Assembly (NCBI RefSeq): GCF_002814095.1 | Contig: NZ_CP021913.1 | Location: 4,346,501-4,410,500 of the forward strand | From: Sagittula sp. P11 | GTDB lineage: Bacteria > Pseudomonadota > Alphaproteobacteria > Rhodobacterales > Rhodobacteraceae | DNA length: 64,000 bases | Direction: 5' to 3' | In this document: positions 8,166 through 16,725 of the stretch, piece by piece | Numbering within the stretch: the first letter of the stretch is position 1 | How the letters are laid out: every line of letters starts with the position of its first letter | Translations under genes and position numbers: made by a program | The notes under the pieces: generated by a model | Databases searched by the model: none | Seen by the model: only the letters and a program-made list of their open reading frames with translations | Told to the model about the DNA's origin: nothing

Positions 8166-9205
8166 TGGGACCGAAACCCTCGACACTGAAACGGGTGATG
8201 CCGCAGTTGCTGATCCTCGCCGCGGCACTGGCGCTGAACGTGCTGGTCTTCCCGGAGTTCTTCCACATCGACTTCCGCAACGGGCGCCTGTTCGGCAACA
8301 TCGTGGACGTGCTGAACCGGGGTGCGCCGGTTGCTCTGCTGTGCATCGGCATGACGCTGGTCATCGCGACCCGCGGCATCGACCTGTCAGTGGGCGCGGT
8401 CATGGCCATCGCGGGCGCCGTGGCGGCGTCGATGGTGGTCAACGGGCATGGCTGGGTCACGGCGCTTCTGGCCGCGCTCGGCGCTGGCGGGATCTGCGGG
8501 CTGTGGAACGGGTTCCTCGTCGCGGTGCTGCGGATTCAGCCCATCGTCGCGACGCTGGTCCTGATGGTGGCCGGGCGCGGCATCGCGCAGCTTGTCACCG
8601 AAGGGAAAATCCTGACCTTCTCCGACCCCGGTCTGATCCATCTGGGCGCGGGTGTCGTCGCAGGCATCCCCACGCCGATCCTCATTTGGGTGTCGCTGGG
8701 CCTGCTGGTCGCCTGGGCCGTGCGCAAGACGGCGCTGGGGATGCTGATCGAGGCCATCGGGATCAACGAACGATCCTCGCGGCTGGCCGGGATCAACAGC
8801 CGTGTCCTGCTGATCTGCGTCTACACGGTGTCCGGCCTCTGCGCCGCGCTGGCGGGGGTGATCGTCGCCGCCGACATCAAGGGCGCCGACGCGAACAACG
8901 CCGGTCTCTGGCTGGAGCTGGACGCGATCCTTGCGGTGGTCATCGGCGGCAACTCCCTTCTGGGCGGGCGGTTCTCGATCCTCGCCTCGCTGATCGGGGC
9001 GCTGATCATCCAGTCCGTCAACTCGGTCATCCTGCTTTCGGGCATGCCGCCGGAGTTCAACCTCGTGATCAAGGCGGTGCTGATCCTCTGCATCCTGGTC
9101 ATCCAGTCGCCGCGGATCGGCAACCTGGTCTACATCCTGCGCGCGTCCGGGCCGCAACCGCAGCCCGACCGGCCCGCAATACCCGAAAAGGAGGCGGCGC
9201 GATGA
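8165..9205 (+). CDS. ytfT: Galactofuranose-type ABC importer permease
   Basis: This is a 346-residue inner-membrane permease of the BPD_transp_2 family. Visible hallmarks are TRGIDLSVGAVMAIAGAVAAS in an early helix, the ALGMLIEAIGINERSSRLAGINS cytoplasmic segment, and the LDAILAVVIGGNSLLGGRFS coupling region. The ATG shares its first base with the ytfR stop. By order and similarity it corresponds to YtfT and should pair with YjfF to form the channel. The C-terminal 25 residues are polar and proline-rich, and overlap the ribosome binding site of the next gene. Confidence 0.92.
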   Translation: MGPKPSTLKRVMPQLLILAAALALNVLVFPEFFHIDFRNGRLFGNIVDVLNRGAPVALLCIGMTLVIATRGIDLSVGAVMAIAGAVAASMVVNGHGWVTALLAALGAGGICGLWNGFLVAVLRIQPIVATLVLMVAGRGIAQLVTEGKILTFSDPGLIHLGAGVVAGIPTPILIWVSLGLLVAWAVRKTALGMLIEAIGINERSSRLAGINSRVLLICVYTVSGLCAALAGVIVAADIKGADANNAGLWLELDAILAVVIGGNSLLGGRFSILASLIGALIIQSVNSVILLSGMPPEFNLVIKAVLILCILVIQSPRIGNLVYILRASGPQPQPDRPAIPEKEAAR

Positions 9206-10209
9206 TCCGTTCCACCCATCTGCCCCTGCTGGTGACGCTTGCCACCTTCGTCCTGGCCTATGCGCTCTGCGCCGCGGCCTATCCGGCGATGCTCTCGACA
9301 CGGGTGATGTCAAACCTGCTGACCGACAACGCTTTCCTCGGGATCGCGGCGGTGGGGATGACCTTCGTCATCCTTTCGGGCGGGATCGACCTGTCCATCG
9401 GGTCGGTGATCGCCTTCACCGGCGTCTTCCTCGCCGTCGTCCTGCGCGACACCTCCATGCACCCGCTGGTGGCCTTCGTGCTCGTGCTGTGCATCACGAC
9501 CGGGTTCGGCGCGGCCATGGGGGCCACGATCCACTACCTCGAGATGCCGCCGTTCATCGTCACGCTGGCGGGCATGTTCCTGGCCCGTGGCGCCGCCTAT
9601 GTCCTGTCGACCGAAAGCGTGCCGATCACGCACGAGTTCTACGACACGTTGCAGGGCCTCTACTGGAAGGCGCCCGGTGGCGGGCGGTTTCGGCTGATCG
9701 GCGGCGTCATGGTCCTGACCTTCATCGTCGGCATAATCGTCGCCCACCGCACCCGCTTCGGCCAGAACGTTTATGCGCTTGGCGGAGGAGAGCAGGCGGC
9801 GCGGCTGATGGGCGTTCCGCAGGCGCTGACCACCGTCGGCATATATGCGACATCGGGGTGCCTAGCGGGGCTGTCTGGCATCGTCTTCTCGCTCTATACA
9901 TCCGCCGGGTACTCACTCGCGACGGTGGGCGTGGAACTGGATGCCATCGCGGCGGTGGTGATCGGGGGCACGCTGCTGACCGGGGGATACGGCTTTGTGG
10001 GGGGGACGTTCTTCGGCATCCTCATCATGGGCCTGATCCAGACCTACATCGTGTTCGACGGAACGCTGTCGAGCTGGTGGACCAAGATCGTGATCGGAGG
10101 GCTGCTGTTCGCATTCATCCTCCTGCAGAAAGGACTGACGTGGGCAACGCAGGCAAAGGCGACCCGGGCAAGACGACGAACAGCGACTGGCTCCGCCGCT
10201 CTCTCATGA
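9202..10209 (+). CDS. yjfF: Galactofuranose-type ABC importer permease
   Basis: This is a 335-residue inner-membrane permease, the second channel subunit of the importer. It carries SGGIDLSIGSVIAFTGVFLA, the TRFGQNVYALGGGEQAARLMGV cytoplasmic loop, and VELDAIAAVVIGGTLLTGGYG. The ATG overlaps the ytfT stop by 4 bp and follows an AAGGAGG site. The last 20 or so residues (after LLQKGLTWA) are basic, low in complexity and unlike the family. They overlap the beginning of the regulator gene in another frame, so the yjfF stop has probably drifted into its neighbour. Confidence 0.92.
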   Translation: MIRSTHLPLLVTLATFVLAYALCAAAYPAMLSTRVMSNLLTDNAFLGIAAVGMTFVILSGGIDLSIGSVIAFTGVFLAVVLRDTSMHPLVAFVLVLCITTGFGAAMGATIHYLEMPPFIVTLAGMFLARGAAYVLSTESVPITHEFYDTLQGLYWKAPGGGRFRLIGGVMVLTFIVGIIVAHRTRFGQNVYALGGGEQAARLMGVPQALTTVGIYATSGCLAGLSGIVFSLYTSAGYSLATVGVELDAIAAVVIGGTLLTGGYGFVGGTFFGILIMGLIQTYIVFDGTLSSWWTKIVIGGLLFAFILLQKGLTWATQAKATRARRRTATGSAALS

Positions 10210-10943
10210 CCCTGATGCAGGCCGGGGGCGGGGCGGAGCGCGCGTCGAACCACACGGCCTTCGTGGTGGAACAACTTGGCCGGGCCATCGTCGCCGGGGA
10301 ATACCCGGCGGACACCATGATCCCGCTCGATCCCGACCTGTGCGAGATGTTCGGCGTGTCGCGGACCGTCGTGCGCGAGGCAAAGAAGACCCTGATCGCG
10401 AAGGGCCTGATCCAGTCCAAGGCCAAGGTCGGCACGCATGTGCGGCCCGCCGACGAATGGAACATGTTCGACCAGGACGTGATGCGGTGGCATGCGGCGG
10501 TGAAGAACCCGACCCGGTTCTACGAGGAACTGTTCGAGATCCGGATGATCTTCGAACCCGCCGCCGCCGCGCAGGCCGCCGGGCGGGTGAACCAGCTGGG
10601 GTGCGAGGAGCTCTATCGCCTGTGCGACCAGATCGCCGCCGCCACCAGCCGGGCGGATTTCGCGCTGGCCGATTACGCCTTTCACAAGCAGGTCCTGAAG
10701 ATGTCGGGCAACCGGTTCCTGCAGTCGCTGGGCGACCTCGTGCAGACGGCGCTCTATTCGCTGTTCATGTCGGAGTCGAACCGCGACTATGCCGACCGGC
10801 GCGAAAGCGTGGCCGAACATCACCGGGCCATCGTCGCGGCCATCGCCTCTGGCACCCCGGACGCCGCGCGAGAGGCCATGGGCCGCGTGATCCATGACGG
10901 CTACTGGAACGCCATCCCTGCCGGACGCGCCGCGGGGGGCTGA
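10140..10943 (+). CDS. FadR/GntR-family transcriptional regulator
   Basis: This DNA-binding regulator of about 267 residues has an N-terminal GntR winged helix-turn-helix (VVEQLGRAIVAGEYPADT, then LCEMFGVSRTVVREAKKTLIAKGLI and the wing KVGTHVRP) and a C-terminal FCD-type helical ligand domain. The FCD metal-site residues can be traced: FEIRMIFEPAAA, a His in DYAFHKQVLKMSGN, and a later AEHHRAIVAAI. The GTG at 10140 is preferred because GAAAGGA lies just before it and the overlapping yjfF tail looks like shadow coding. The alternative is the ATG at 10206, which makes an ATGA junction with yjfF but has no visible ribosome binding site. As last gene of the ytf operon it likely responds to the imported sugar or a breakdown product and controls the operon. 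Confidence 0.88.
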   Translation: MGNAGKGDPGKTTNSDWLRRSLMTLMQAGGGAERASNHTAFVVEQLGRAIVAGEYPADTMIPLDPDLCEMFGVSRTVVREAKKTLIAKGLIQSKAKVGTHVRPADEWNMFDQDVMRWHAAVKNPTRFYEELFEIRMIFEPAAAAQAAGRVNQLGCEELYRLCDQIAAATSRADFALADYAFHKQVLKMSGNRFLQSLGDLVQTALYSLFMSESNRDYADRRESVAEHHRAIVAAIASGTPDAAREAMGRVIHDGYWNAIPAGRAAGG

Positions 10944-10999
10944 CCGGAGGGTGCTGCGGGCGTTCTCCCGAGCTCAATGCTTCGGGACGGTCGAGGTCG

Positions 11000-11962
11000 T
11001 CACGTCTCCAGATATCGGGCGATGACGTCCACCTCTTCCGCCGCACCGAAGACGAGCGGCACGTTTTCATGCGGATCGGCGGGGACGTGGTCGAGGATGC
11101 GGCGCTTGCCATCGGTGGCCTTGCCGCCCGCGGCTTCCATGAGAAAGGCGATGGGGACGGCCTCATAGGCCAGGCGCAGGCGTCCGTTCTCGTAGCCTTT
11201 CCTCCGGTCGGCGGGGTACAGGAACGCACCCCCCTGCAGGACGATGCGGTGGAGTTCGCCCACGGCGGCGGCCAGCCAGCGCATGTTGAAGTCGCGCCCG
11301 CGCGGCCCGTCCTTGCCAAGCCGCAGATCCCGTGCCCAGGCTTGCAGGCCCTCGGGCCAGTGACGCTCGTTCGAGGCGTTGTAGGCGATGGTCGAGGTGG
11401 TGGGTTTGATCCTCAGGTCACGTGCCGCTTCGCGGAAGTCCTGCCCGTCGAAGGTGAAGACCTGTATGCCTTGGCCAAGCGTATACCCGAAGTCCAGGGA
11501 ATGCCCGAAGGAGGCATAGCCGGAGGCCACGGCCTCGGAACCGGGGCGGGCGAAGGTCACCGGGCCGGTCGGGTAGATGACAAACAGCATACCCAGCGGC
11601 GCGCCGATCCCGATGGAGCCGGAGCCGTCTATGGGGTCGATGGCGATATCGTACCCGCCATCGGGGTCGAGGGTTTCGACCGCCACCGCCTCTTCCGACA
11701 ACAGGTGGCGGACGCCGCATCCGCGCAGCTCGGCGAGGATGTGATCATGGGCGCCCACGTCCAGCGCTTTTTGCGCATCGCCGCTGTCGTTGGTCCCGAC
11801 CAGAGCCGCCGGATCGCCCGGCAACCGGCCGGCCGCAAGGCGCGCGGCGATGGCGGGCAGGGCGTGGGCAAGGGCGTTGACGATCCGCCCCACGCCGTTC
11901 TCCGGCAGGCAGGCGGGCAGGATCGGGGCGGTGGAAATCATGTCGTCGGGCAGGGTCAGCAT
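11000..11962 (-). CDS. fbp: Class I fructose-1,6-bisphosphatase
   Basis: This 320-residue phosphatase hydrolyses fructose-1,6-bisphosphate to fructose-6-phosphate in gluconeogenesis and, where present, the Calvin cycle. The metal-binding core is visible: Glu90-Glu91 in LLSEE and DPIDGSGSIG at 109-118, which corresponds to the class I DPLDGSSN motif. The NDSGDAQKALDV segment corresponds to the family's NxxGDxQKxLD region. Substrate-binding stretches appear at the C-terminal end (RWLAAAVGELHRIVLQGGAFLYPADRRKGYENGRLRLAYEA is split by the sugar-phosphate site Tyr and Lys/Arg residues). The family core SSN is SGS here, a modest change. The ATG at 11962 is chosen for its GGAGTG site; upstream in-frame ATGs add 47 residues of low-quality sequence. 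It runs convergently toward the ytf operon and shares its strand with ribH, but 198 bp separate the two. Confidence 0.9.
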   Translation of the reverse strand: MLTLPDDMISTAPILPACLPENGVGRIVNALAHALPAIAARLAAGRLPGDPAALVGTNDSGDAQKALDVGAHDHILAELRGCGVRHLLSEEAVAVETLDPDGGYDIAIDPIDGSGSIGIGAPLGMLFVIYPTGPVTFARPGSEAVASGYASFGHSLDFGYTLGQGIQVFTFDGQDFREAARDLRIKPTTSTIAYNASNERHWPEGLQAWARDLRLGKDGPRGRDFNMRWLAAAVGELHRIVLQGGAFLYPADRRKGYENGRLRLAYEAVPIAFLMEAAGGKATDGKRRILDHVPADPHENVPLVFGAAEEVDVIARYLET

Positions 11963-12127
11963 GGGCACTCCGGTCGCAGGCAAACGGGCAGGGGTGTGAC
12001 CGTTCGCAGGGGCCATATCACGCCGGGCTGAAGAAGGGGGATGTTTCGTGCGGGCCGGCCAGACGGCGGTTGCCGCGGCCCACGAGGACGAATTCGGCGC
12101 CATCCCTGCCCGGAAACGACACGGCGC

Positions 12128-12156
12128 GGGCTCCCGGCCAAACGCCAGGAGCCGGG
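12128..12156 (-). terminator. Stem-loop just after ribH
   Basis: Overlapping inverted repeats sit five bases past the ribH stop: CCCGGC (12133-12138) with GCCGGG (12151-12156), and GGCTCC with GGAGCC inside the same stretch. It would form a GC-rich hairpin at the end of the ribH transcript. No T-run follows on the - strand, so it may stabilise the mRNA end or need Rho. Confidence 0.35.
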
Positions 12157-12160
12157 TTTG

Positions 12161-12634
12161 TCAGCCGTTCACCACCGCAAGTTCAGGGCGCGGCAGGGCG
12201 ATGTCGAACACACCACGCACCGCGCGCGCCGCTTCCGCGCCCTTGGTCACGAAGTGCTCCTGGTAGAAGCCGGTCAGCAGCTCCGTCTCCTGGTAGTTGT
12301 GGGGCGTCAGCGACACGCTGAAGACCGGCACATCGGTCTGCATCTGCGCCTCCATCAGCCCCTTGACCACGGCGTCGGCCACAAAGTCATGCCGGTAGAT
12401 ACCGCCGTCGACGACGAAAGCCGCGGCCACCACCGCGTCGTAGCGCCCGGTCTTGGCCAGCCGCTTGGCCAGCAGCGGCATCTCGAAGGCGCCGGGCACG
12501 TCGTAGGCGTCGACCTGTGCGCCGGGAAGCTGCGTCCTGGCCTCGGCCAGAAAACCCTCGTGCGCGCGGTCGACGATGTCTGCGTGCCAGCGCGCGCGAA
12601 TGAAGGCGATGCGTTTGTTTGAGAAGTCAGTCAT
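12161..12634 (-). CDS. ribH: 6,7-dimethyl-8-ribityllumazine synthase (type II, RibH2-like)
   Basis: This 157-residue enzyme makes the direct precursor of riboflavin, by condensing a ribitylamino-pyrimidinedione with 3,4-dihydroxybutanone phosphate. Visible active-site elements are RWHADIVD near the N-terminus, VPGAFEMPLLAK (residues 46-57) and FVVDGGIYRHDFVAD with His82 as the likely catalytic base. The later block reads SLTPHNYQETE rather than the VLTTxxxxQA of icosahedral enzymes. That pattern is typical of the decameric type II enzymes of Rhizobiales and relatives such as Brucella RibH2. The ATG at 12634 has GGAGGG seven bases upstream, so the longer start at 12658 is not used. A complete FMN riboswitch lies in its leader and it stands alone on this strand, so it is made only when FMN is low. 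Confidence 0.93.
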   Translation of the reverse strand: MTDFSNKRIAFIRARWHADIVDRAHEGFLAEARTQLPGAQVDAYDVPGAFEMPLLAKRLAKTGRYDAVVAAAFVVDGGIYRHDFVADAVVKGLMEAQMQTDVPVFSVSLTPHNYQETELLTGFYQEHFVTKGAEAARAVRGVFDIALPRPELAVVNG

Positions 12635-12705
12635 GTCGGAACCCTCCGTTTGATACAAAAGGTCCCAAGGCTTACGGCCGTACGGAACCGTCAGGTCCCG
12701 TCCGT

Positions 12706-12837
12706 CGCGTCTCTTCCATCCGGACTTTCACCGTCGGCCCCGGAGTTCCACCGGATCTGCTTGACCCCCTCCGAAAGGAGGGGCGCTCGCGGGCTGTCAC
12801 CGCCGGTGGGGAATTTCACCCCGCCCTGAGAACGCGG
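12706..12837 (-). promoter_or_regulatory. FMN riboswitch (RFN element) controlling ribH
   Basis: Read on the - strand, all conserved RFN blocks are present in order: GTTCTCAGGGCGGGGTG, AATTCCCCACCGGCGGT, GACAGCCCGCGAGCG, a variable hairpin (CCCCTCC/GGAGGGGG), CAGATCCGGTG, ACTCCGGGGCCGACGGT and AAAGTCCGGATG-GAAGAGA. The six-stem FMN aptamer can be folded from these without gaps. About 70 bases separate it from the ribH start. They hold short complementary pieces (GGTCCC, CCGTACGG), but I see no standard terminator, so control of translation start is more likely than premature termination. Confidence 0.96.
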
Positions 12838-13142
12838 CCAAATTAACTGCTGTGACGGGAGATTCCAGTGTGAAACCGTCAGGCCTGGGCATTTTCGCGA
12901 CGGCGGGAGGCAGGTGTACCAGATCGTAGGGCATAAAGAGTTTGCAGGCAGTCGGGATCGGTGCTCAACCTATGCCGGGTCACGCGGCGCGTTCTGTGCG
13001 CGTTCGACGCTCCCGGCCGGCCGCTCTGATCGTGCGAAACATCTTGAGAAGGCGGGCCGGAGGGGGTGGCGCAAACACCCGGTTTCGGGGCAGACATGAA
13101 TCGGGCGGATCGGACGCCCGCCGCCATACGCAAGGAGGTCAC
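12838..13142. other. Divergent promoter region between ribH riboswitch and hydroxylase operon
   Basis: This region should contain the - strand promoter for ribH and the + strand promoter for the hydroxylase operon. I see no convincing gene: an in-frame extension of the FAD subunit back to 12942 is rich in Arg and has no ribosome binding site. A strong AAGGAGG lies just before the real start at 13143. Confidence 0.55.
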
Positions 13143-14009
13143 ATGCGATATCACAGTCCCACCAGTTTCACGGACGCCGCGGGCATTGCCGCGGGGGCTT
13201 CCGGGCTGACGCGGTTCCTTGCCGGCGGGACGGACGTCCTCGTGCAGATGCGTGCGGGCATGGTGCAGCCGGACGACCTGATCGACCTCAAGAAGATCGC
13301 CGGCGTCAGCGAGATCACTCCCACGGATGACGGTGGTTGGCGCATCGGGGTTGCGGTGCCCGGCATCGCGCTTGGTGCGCATGCGGGGCTGAAGGGTGCC
13401 TGGCCCGGGGTGGTCGAGGGCATGGAACTGGTGGGATCGACCCAGATCCAGGGCCGCGCGACGCTTGCGGGAAACCTGTGCAACGGGTCGCCCGCGGCGG
13501 ACTCGGTGCCGGGCCTCGTTGCCGCCGGTGCGACGGTCGAGATCACCGGTCCCGACGGCACGCGTACAATGTCGGTGGAAGAGATCCCCGCCGGACCCGG
13601 CAAGACGAACCTCGGCAAAGGCGAGCTGATCAGCGCGATCCTGCTTCCGGCGCGGGGACAGCACGGCGGCGACGCCTACCTGCGGTTCATCCCGCGAACA
13701 GAGATGGACATCGCCGTGGTCGGCTGCGCGGTCAACCTGACCCTCGACGGGGACAAGGTGAAATCGGCGCGCATCGCGCTGGGGGCCGTGGCGCCCACGG
13801 TCATCCTCGTGCCTGAGGCGGCAGAGGCGATCGTCGGCACGACGCTCGACGACGATGCCATCGCCGCGCTCGAAGCCGCGGCCCGGGGTTCGGCAAAACC
13901 GATCAGTGACAAGCGCGGGACCACGGAGTTCCGCGTCGACGTCGCGGGTGTCCTTGCGAAGCGCGCCGCGCGCATCGCCTACGCCCGCGCGAAAGGAGAA
14001 CAGGCATGA
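13143..14009 (+). CDS. Molybdenum hydroxylase FAD-binding subunit (CoxM-like)
   Basis: This 288-residue medium subunit of a xanthine-dehydrogenase-family molybdenum hydroxylase carries electrons between the iron-sulfur subunit and the acceptor. The FAD pyrophosphate loop is visible as FLAGGTDVLVQMR near residues 29-41 (the family has AGGTDLL). The second FAD loop is GSTQIQGRATLAGNLCNGSPAADSVPGL, corresponding to the usual IRNxxTxGGNxxxASPAxD. The C-terminal CO-dehydrogenase flavoprotein domain follows, with a D-rich FRVDVAGVLAKRA end. Length is normal for CoxM. The ATG overlaps nothing upstream and has AAGGAGG six bases before it. The stop overlaps the next gene (ATGA). Confidence 0.9.
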   Translation: MRYHSPTSFTDAAGIAAGASGLTRFLAGGTDVLVQMRAGMVQPDDLIDLKKIAGVSEITPTDDGGWRIGVAVPGIALGAHAGLKGAWPGVVEGMELVGSTQIQGRATLAGNLCNGSPAADSVPGLVAAGATVEITGPDGTRTMSVEEIPAGPGKTNLGKGELISAILLPARGQHGGDAYLRFIPRTEMDIAVVGCAVNLTLDGDKVKSARIALGAVAPTVILVPEAAEAIVGTTLDDDAIAALEAAARGSAKPISDKRGTTEFRVDVAGVLAKRAARIAYARAKGEQA

Positions 14010-14488
14010 GCAAGATCCATGTGACAACGACGATCAACGGCGATCCGGTCGAATTCCTCGCCGACCCGCGTGAAACGCTGCTGGACTGCCTGCGCGACAA
14101 GGTGGGGCTGACCGGCTCCAAGGAAGGCTGTGGGACGGGCGACTGCGGCGCCTGCAGCGTCGAGCTGGACGGGACACTGGTGTGCTCCTGCCTGGTGCTG
14201 GGTGTGGAGGCGGACGGCAAGTCAGTGTCTACCATTGAAGGCATGGCATCGGACGACGAGCTGCATCCGCTGCAGCGCAAGTTCATCGAACACGCGGCGC
14301 TTCAGTGCGGGTTCTGCACGCCGGGCATCCTCGTTGCGGCGAAGTCACTGCTGGCGAAGAACGCGGACCCGACCGAGGAAGAAGTGCGGTATTGGCTGGC
14401 GGGCAACCTGTGCCGCTGTACCGGCTACGACAAGATCGTGCGCGCCGTGATGGATGCGGCGGCTGAAATGCGTCAGGAGGTGGCGTGA
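14006..14488 (+). CDS. Molybdenum hydroxylase 2Fe-2S subunit (CoxS-like)
   Basis: This 160-residue small subunit has two [2Fe-2S] clusters. The plant-ferredoxin-type cluster uses Cys42, Cys47, Cys50 and Cys62 in [16 protein letters not shown]...CSCLV. The second, helical domain uses Cys101 and Cys104 (QCGFCTPG) and Cys136 and Cys138 (NLCRCTGY). All eight ligands are present. It passes electrons from the molybdenum centre to FAD. It overlaps both neighbours by a few bases, as expected for a stoichiometric complex. Confidence 0.94.
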   Translation: MSKIHVTTTINGDPVEFLADPRETLLDCLRDKVGLTGSKEGCGTGDCGACSVELDGTLVCSCLVLGVEADGKSVSTIEGMASDDELHPLQRKFIEHAALQCGFCTPGILVAAKSLLAKNADPTEEEVRYWLAGNLCRCTGYDKIVRAVMDAAAEMRQEVA

Positions 14489-16725
14489 TGGCGAAAGACG
14501 GATTGAACGAATTCAAGCTGGTCGGCACGCGTCCTGACCGTCCCGACGGTCTCGACAAGGTGACGGGCCGGGCGCGGTACGGCGCGGACTTCTCTTTGCC
14601 GGGGATGCTGTGGGGCGCGGTCGTGCGCTCGCCGCATGCGCATGCGAAGATCGTGAAGATCGACGCGACCAAGGCGCTCGCAATGGAAGGCGTGAAGGCC
14701 GTGGTGACCCGCGCCGACTTCCCCACCGGACTGACCGGCGAGGACTGGGACCTTCAGGAAAACACCATCGCGGGGGAGAAGGCCCTGTATGACGGGCATG
14801 CCGTTGCCGCGGTGGCCGCCACGTCGAAGCTGATCGCCGAAGATGCCGCACGGCTGATCGAGGTCGAATACGAGGTCCTGCCGCATGTCATCGACGTCGA
14901 CGACGCGATGGCCGAGGGCGCGCCGGTGATCCGCGAAGGCGCCGCCGATCCGACCGTTCCCGAAGGACTGCATCCCAACGTGGTCAAGTACATCGAATTC
15001 GGGCACGGCGACGTCGAGAAGGGCTTTGCTGACGCCGACCTCGTGCGGGAAAAGTCCTACAAGACCGAGGCGACCCACCAGGGCTACATCGAGCCGCACG
15101 CCTGCGTCGGCCAGATGGGCCGCGACGACAAGGGCGAGATGTGGGTCTGCACACAGGGCCAGTGGTTCATCCGCAAGATGTGCACCGCCGTGCTGGGCGT
15201 CGAGGCCTCGCAACTGCGGGTGACGCCGTCGGAAATCGGCGGCGGCTTCGGCGGCAAGACCACGATCTTCATGGAGCCGCTGTCGCTGGCGCTGTCGCGC
15301 AAGGCGGGCGGGCGTCCGGTCAAGATCGTCATGAGCCGGTCCGAGGTGCTGCGCGCCACGGGGCCGACCGCCTCGGCGTCGATGGATGTCAAGATCGGCA
15401 TGAAGAAGGACGGCACCATCACCGGCGCCCGGGCGGAGTTCCGGATGCAGGGCGGCGCCTTCCCGGGCGCGCCTGTGGACATGGCGCTCTATTGTGCCTT
15501 CGCGGGCTACAAGCTCGAGAACGTCCAGCACATCGGCTACGACGTGCTGGCGAACCGTCCGAAATGTGCGGCCTACCGTGCACCGGGGTCGCCCATGGCC
15601 GCCTTCGCCGTCGAGAGCCTTGTCGACGAGATGGCCGCCGAGCTGGGACTCGACCCCATCGCCGTCCGTGAAACCAACGCGGTGCGGTCCGGGGACAAGT
15701 CGTCCTACGGGCCCAAGTTCGGCTCCATCGGTCTGGTCGAGGTGCTGGACGCGCTGAAAGAGCACCCGAACCTGAAGGCGGAGCTGGGGAAAAACCAGGG
15801 CCGCGGCATTGCCGTGGGCTACTGGTTCAACCACAACGGCGAAACCTCGGTGTCGATGGCGATCGGCGAGGACGGCACCGCGCAGGTGTCGATCGGCACG
15901 CCGGACATCGGCGGCAGCCGGGCCTCCGTCGCGCTGATGGTCGCGGAGACGCTGGGCATCCCCTACGAGGACGTGCGCGTCAACGTGGTGGAGACCGGCG
16001 CGCTTGGTGTGAACGAGCCGACCCACGGCAGCCGCGCCACCTTTGCCACCGGCAAGGCCGCGGTGGAGGCCACGGGCCATGCCATCAAGGAGATGTGCCG
16101 CCGCGCCGCCGCCGAATGGGGCATCGACGAGGACGCGGTGGAATGGGTGGACGGTGCCGCCCAGCCCGCAGGTCCCAACGCGGGCAAGTTCCCCCCGATG
16201 ACCATCAAGGAAATCGCAGGCAACATGGGCAGCACCGGCGGTCCGATCTCCGGTCACCATGAATCTGTGCCGGACGGTGTCGGCGCCTCCTTCGGGGCGC
16301 ATGCCGTGGATCTGGAGGTCGATCCGGAAACCGGGCGCGTGACGATCCTGCGCTATCTCGTCGTGCAGGACGCAGGGAGGGCGATCCACCCGTCCTACGT
16401 CGAGGGCCAGTACCAGGGCGGCGCGGCGCAAGGCATCGGCTGGGCGCTGAACGAGGAATACGTCTACGACGACAAGGGTCGGCTGGCGAACCCGGTGTTC
16501 CTCGACTACCGCGTGCCGGTGGCCTCGGACCTGCCGATGATCGACACGGTCATCGTCGAAGTGCCGAACCCCGGCCACCCGTTCGGTGTGCGCGGTGTGG
16601 GCGAGACGGGCATCACCCCGCCGCTGCCGGCCATCGCCAACGCCATTGCGGATGCGGTGGGGGTGCGCATGACGCATCTTCCGATCAACCCGCCGAAGCT
16701 CCTCGCGGCGCTGAAGGCGCGCTGA
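14488..16725 (+). CDS. Molybdenum hydroxylase molybdopterin subunit (CoxL/XdhB-like)
   Basis: This 745-residue large subunit binds the molybdopterin cofactor and the substrate. Motifs seen are the a/b-hammerhead start (GLDKVTGRARYGADF), IGGGFGGKTTIFMEP (residues 250-264) and AYRAPGSPMAAFAVES (from residue 362). Later come GTPDIGGSRASVALMVAE, HGSRATFATGKA and GVRGVGETG, with the catalytic Glu706. The active-site loop is AYRAPG, not the VAYRCSFR of true CO dehydrogenase or AYRGAGR of the form II group. An aromatic, purine, aldehyde or CoA-ester substrate is therefore more likely than CO, but I cannot name it. The start is the ATG at 14488, seven bases after AGGAGG; an adjacent GTG at 14485 is possible. 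Cofactor insertion proteins (XdhC, CoxD-G) are not in the window. Confidence 0.92.
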   Translation: MAKDGLNEFKLVGTRPDRPDGLDKVTGRARYGADFSLPGMLWGAVVRSPHAHAKIVKIDATKALAMEGVKAVVTRADFPTGLTGEDWDLQENTIAGEKALYDGHAVAAVAATSKLIAEDAARLIEVEYEVLPHVIDVDDAMAEGAPVIREGAADPTVPEGLHPNVVKYIEFGHGDVEKGFADADLVREKSYKTEATHQGYIEPHACVGQMGRDDKGEMWVCTQGQWFIRKMCTAVLGVEASQLRVTPSEIGGGFGGKTTIFMEPLSLALSRKAGGRPVKIVMSRSEVLRATGPTASASMDVKIGMKKDGTITGARAEFRMQGGAFPGAPVDMALYCAFAGYKLENVQHIGYDVLANRPKCAAYRAPGSPMAAFAVESLVDEMAAELGLDPIAVRETNAVRSGDKSSYGPKFGSIGLVEVLDALKEHPNLKAELGKNQGRGIAVGYWFNHNGETSVSMAIGEDGTAQVSIGTPDIGGSRASVALMVAETLGIPYEDVRVNVVETGALGVNEPTHGSRATFATGKAAVEATGHAIKEMCRRAAAEWGIDEDAVEWVDGAAQPAGPNAGKFPPMTIKEIAGNMGSTGGPISGHHESVPDGVGASFGAHAVDLEVDPETGRVTILRYLVVQDAGRAIHPSYVEGQYQGGAAQGIGWALNEEYVYDDKGRLANPVFLDYRVPVASDLPMIDTVIVEVPNPGHPFGVRGVGETGITPPLPAIANAIADAVGVRMTHLPINPPKLLAALKAR

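Noticed and set aside
12942-13142. N-terminal extension of the FAD subunit
   Set aside because: The added residues are Arg-rich, with no ribosome binding site, while AAGGAGG precedes the ATG at 13,143.
14488-16725. Aerobic CO dehydrogenase large subunit
   Set aside because: Neither the VAYRCSFR loop nor AYRGAGR is present; the loop is AYRAPG, and no cox maturation genes lie nearby.
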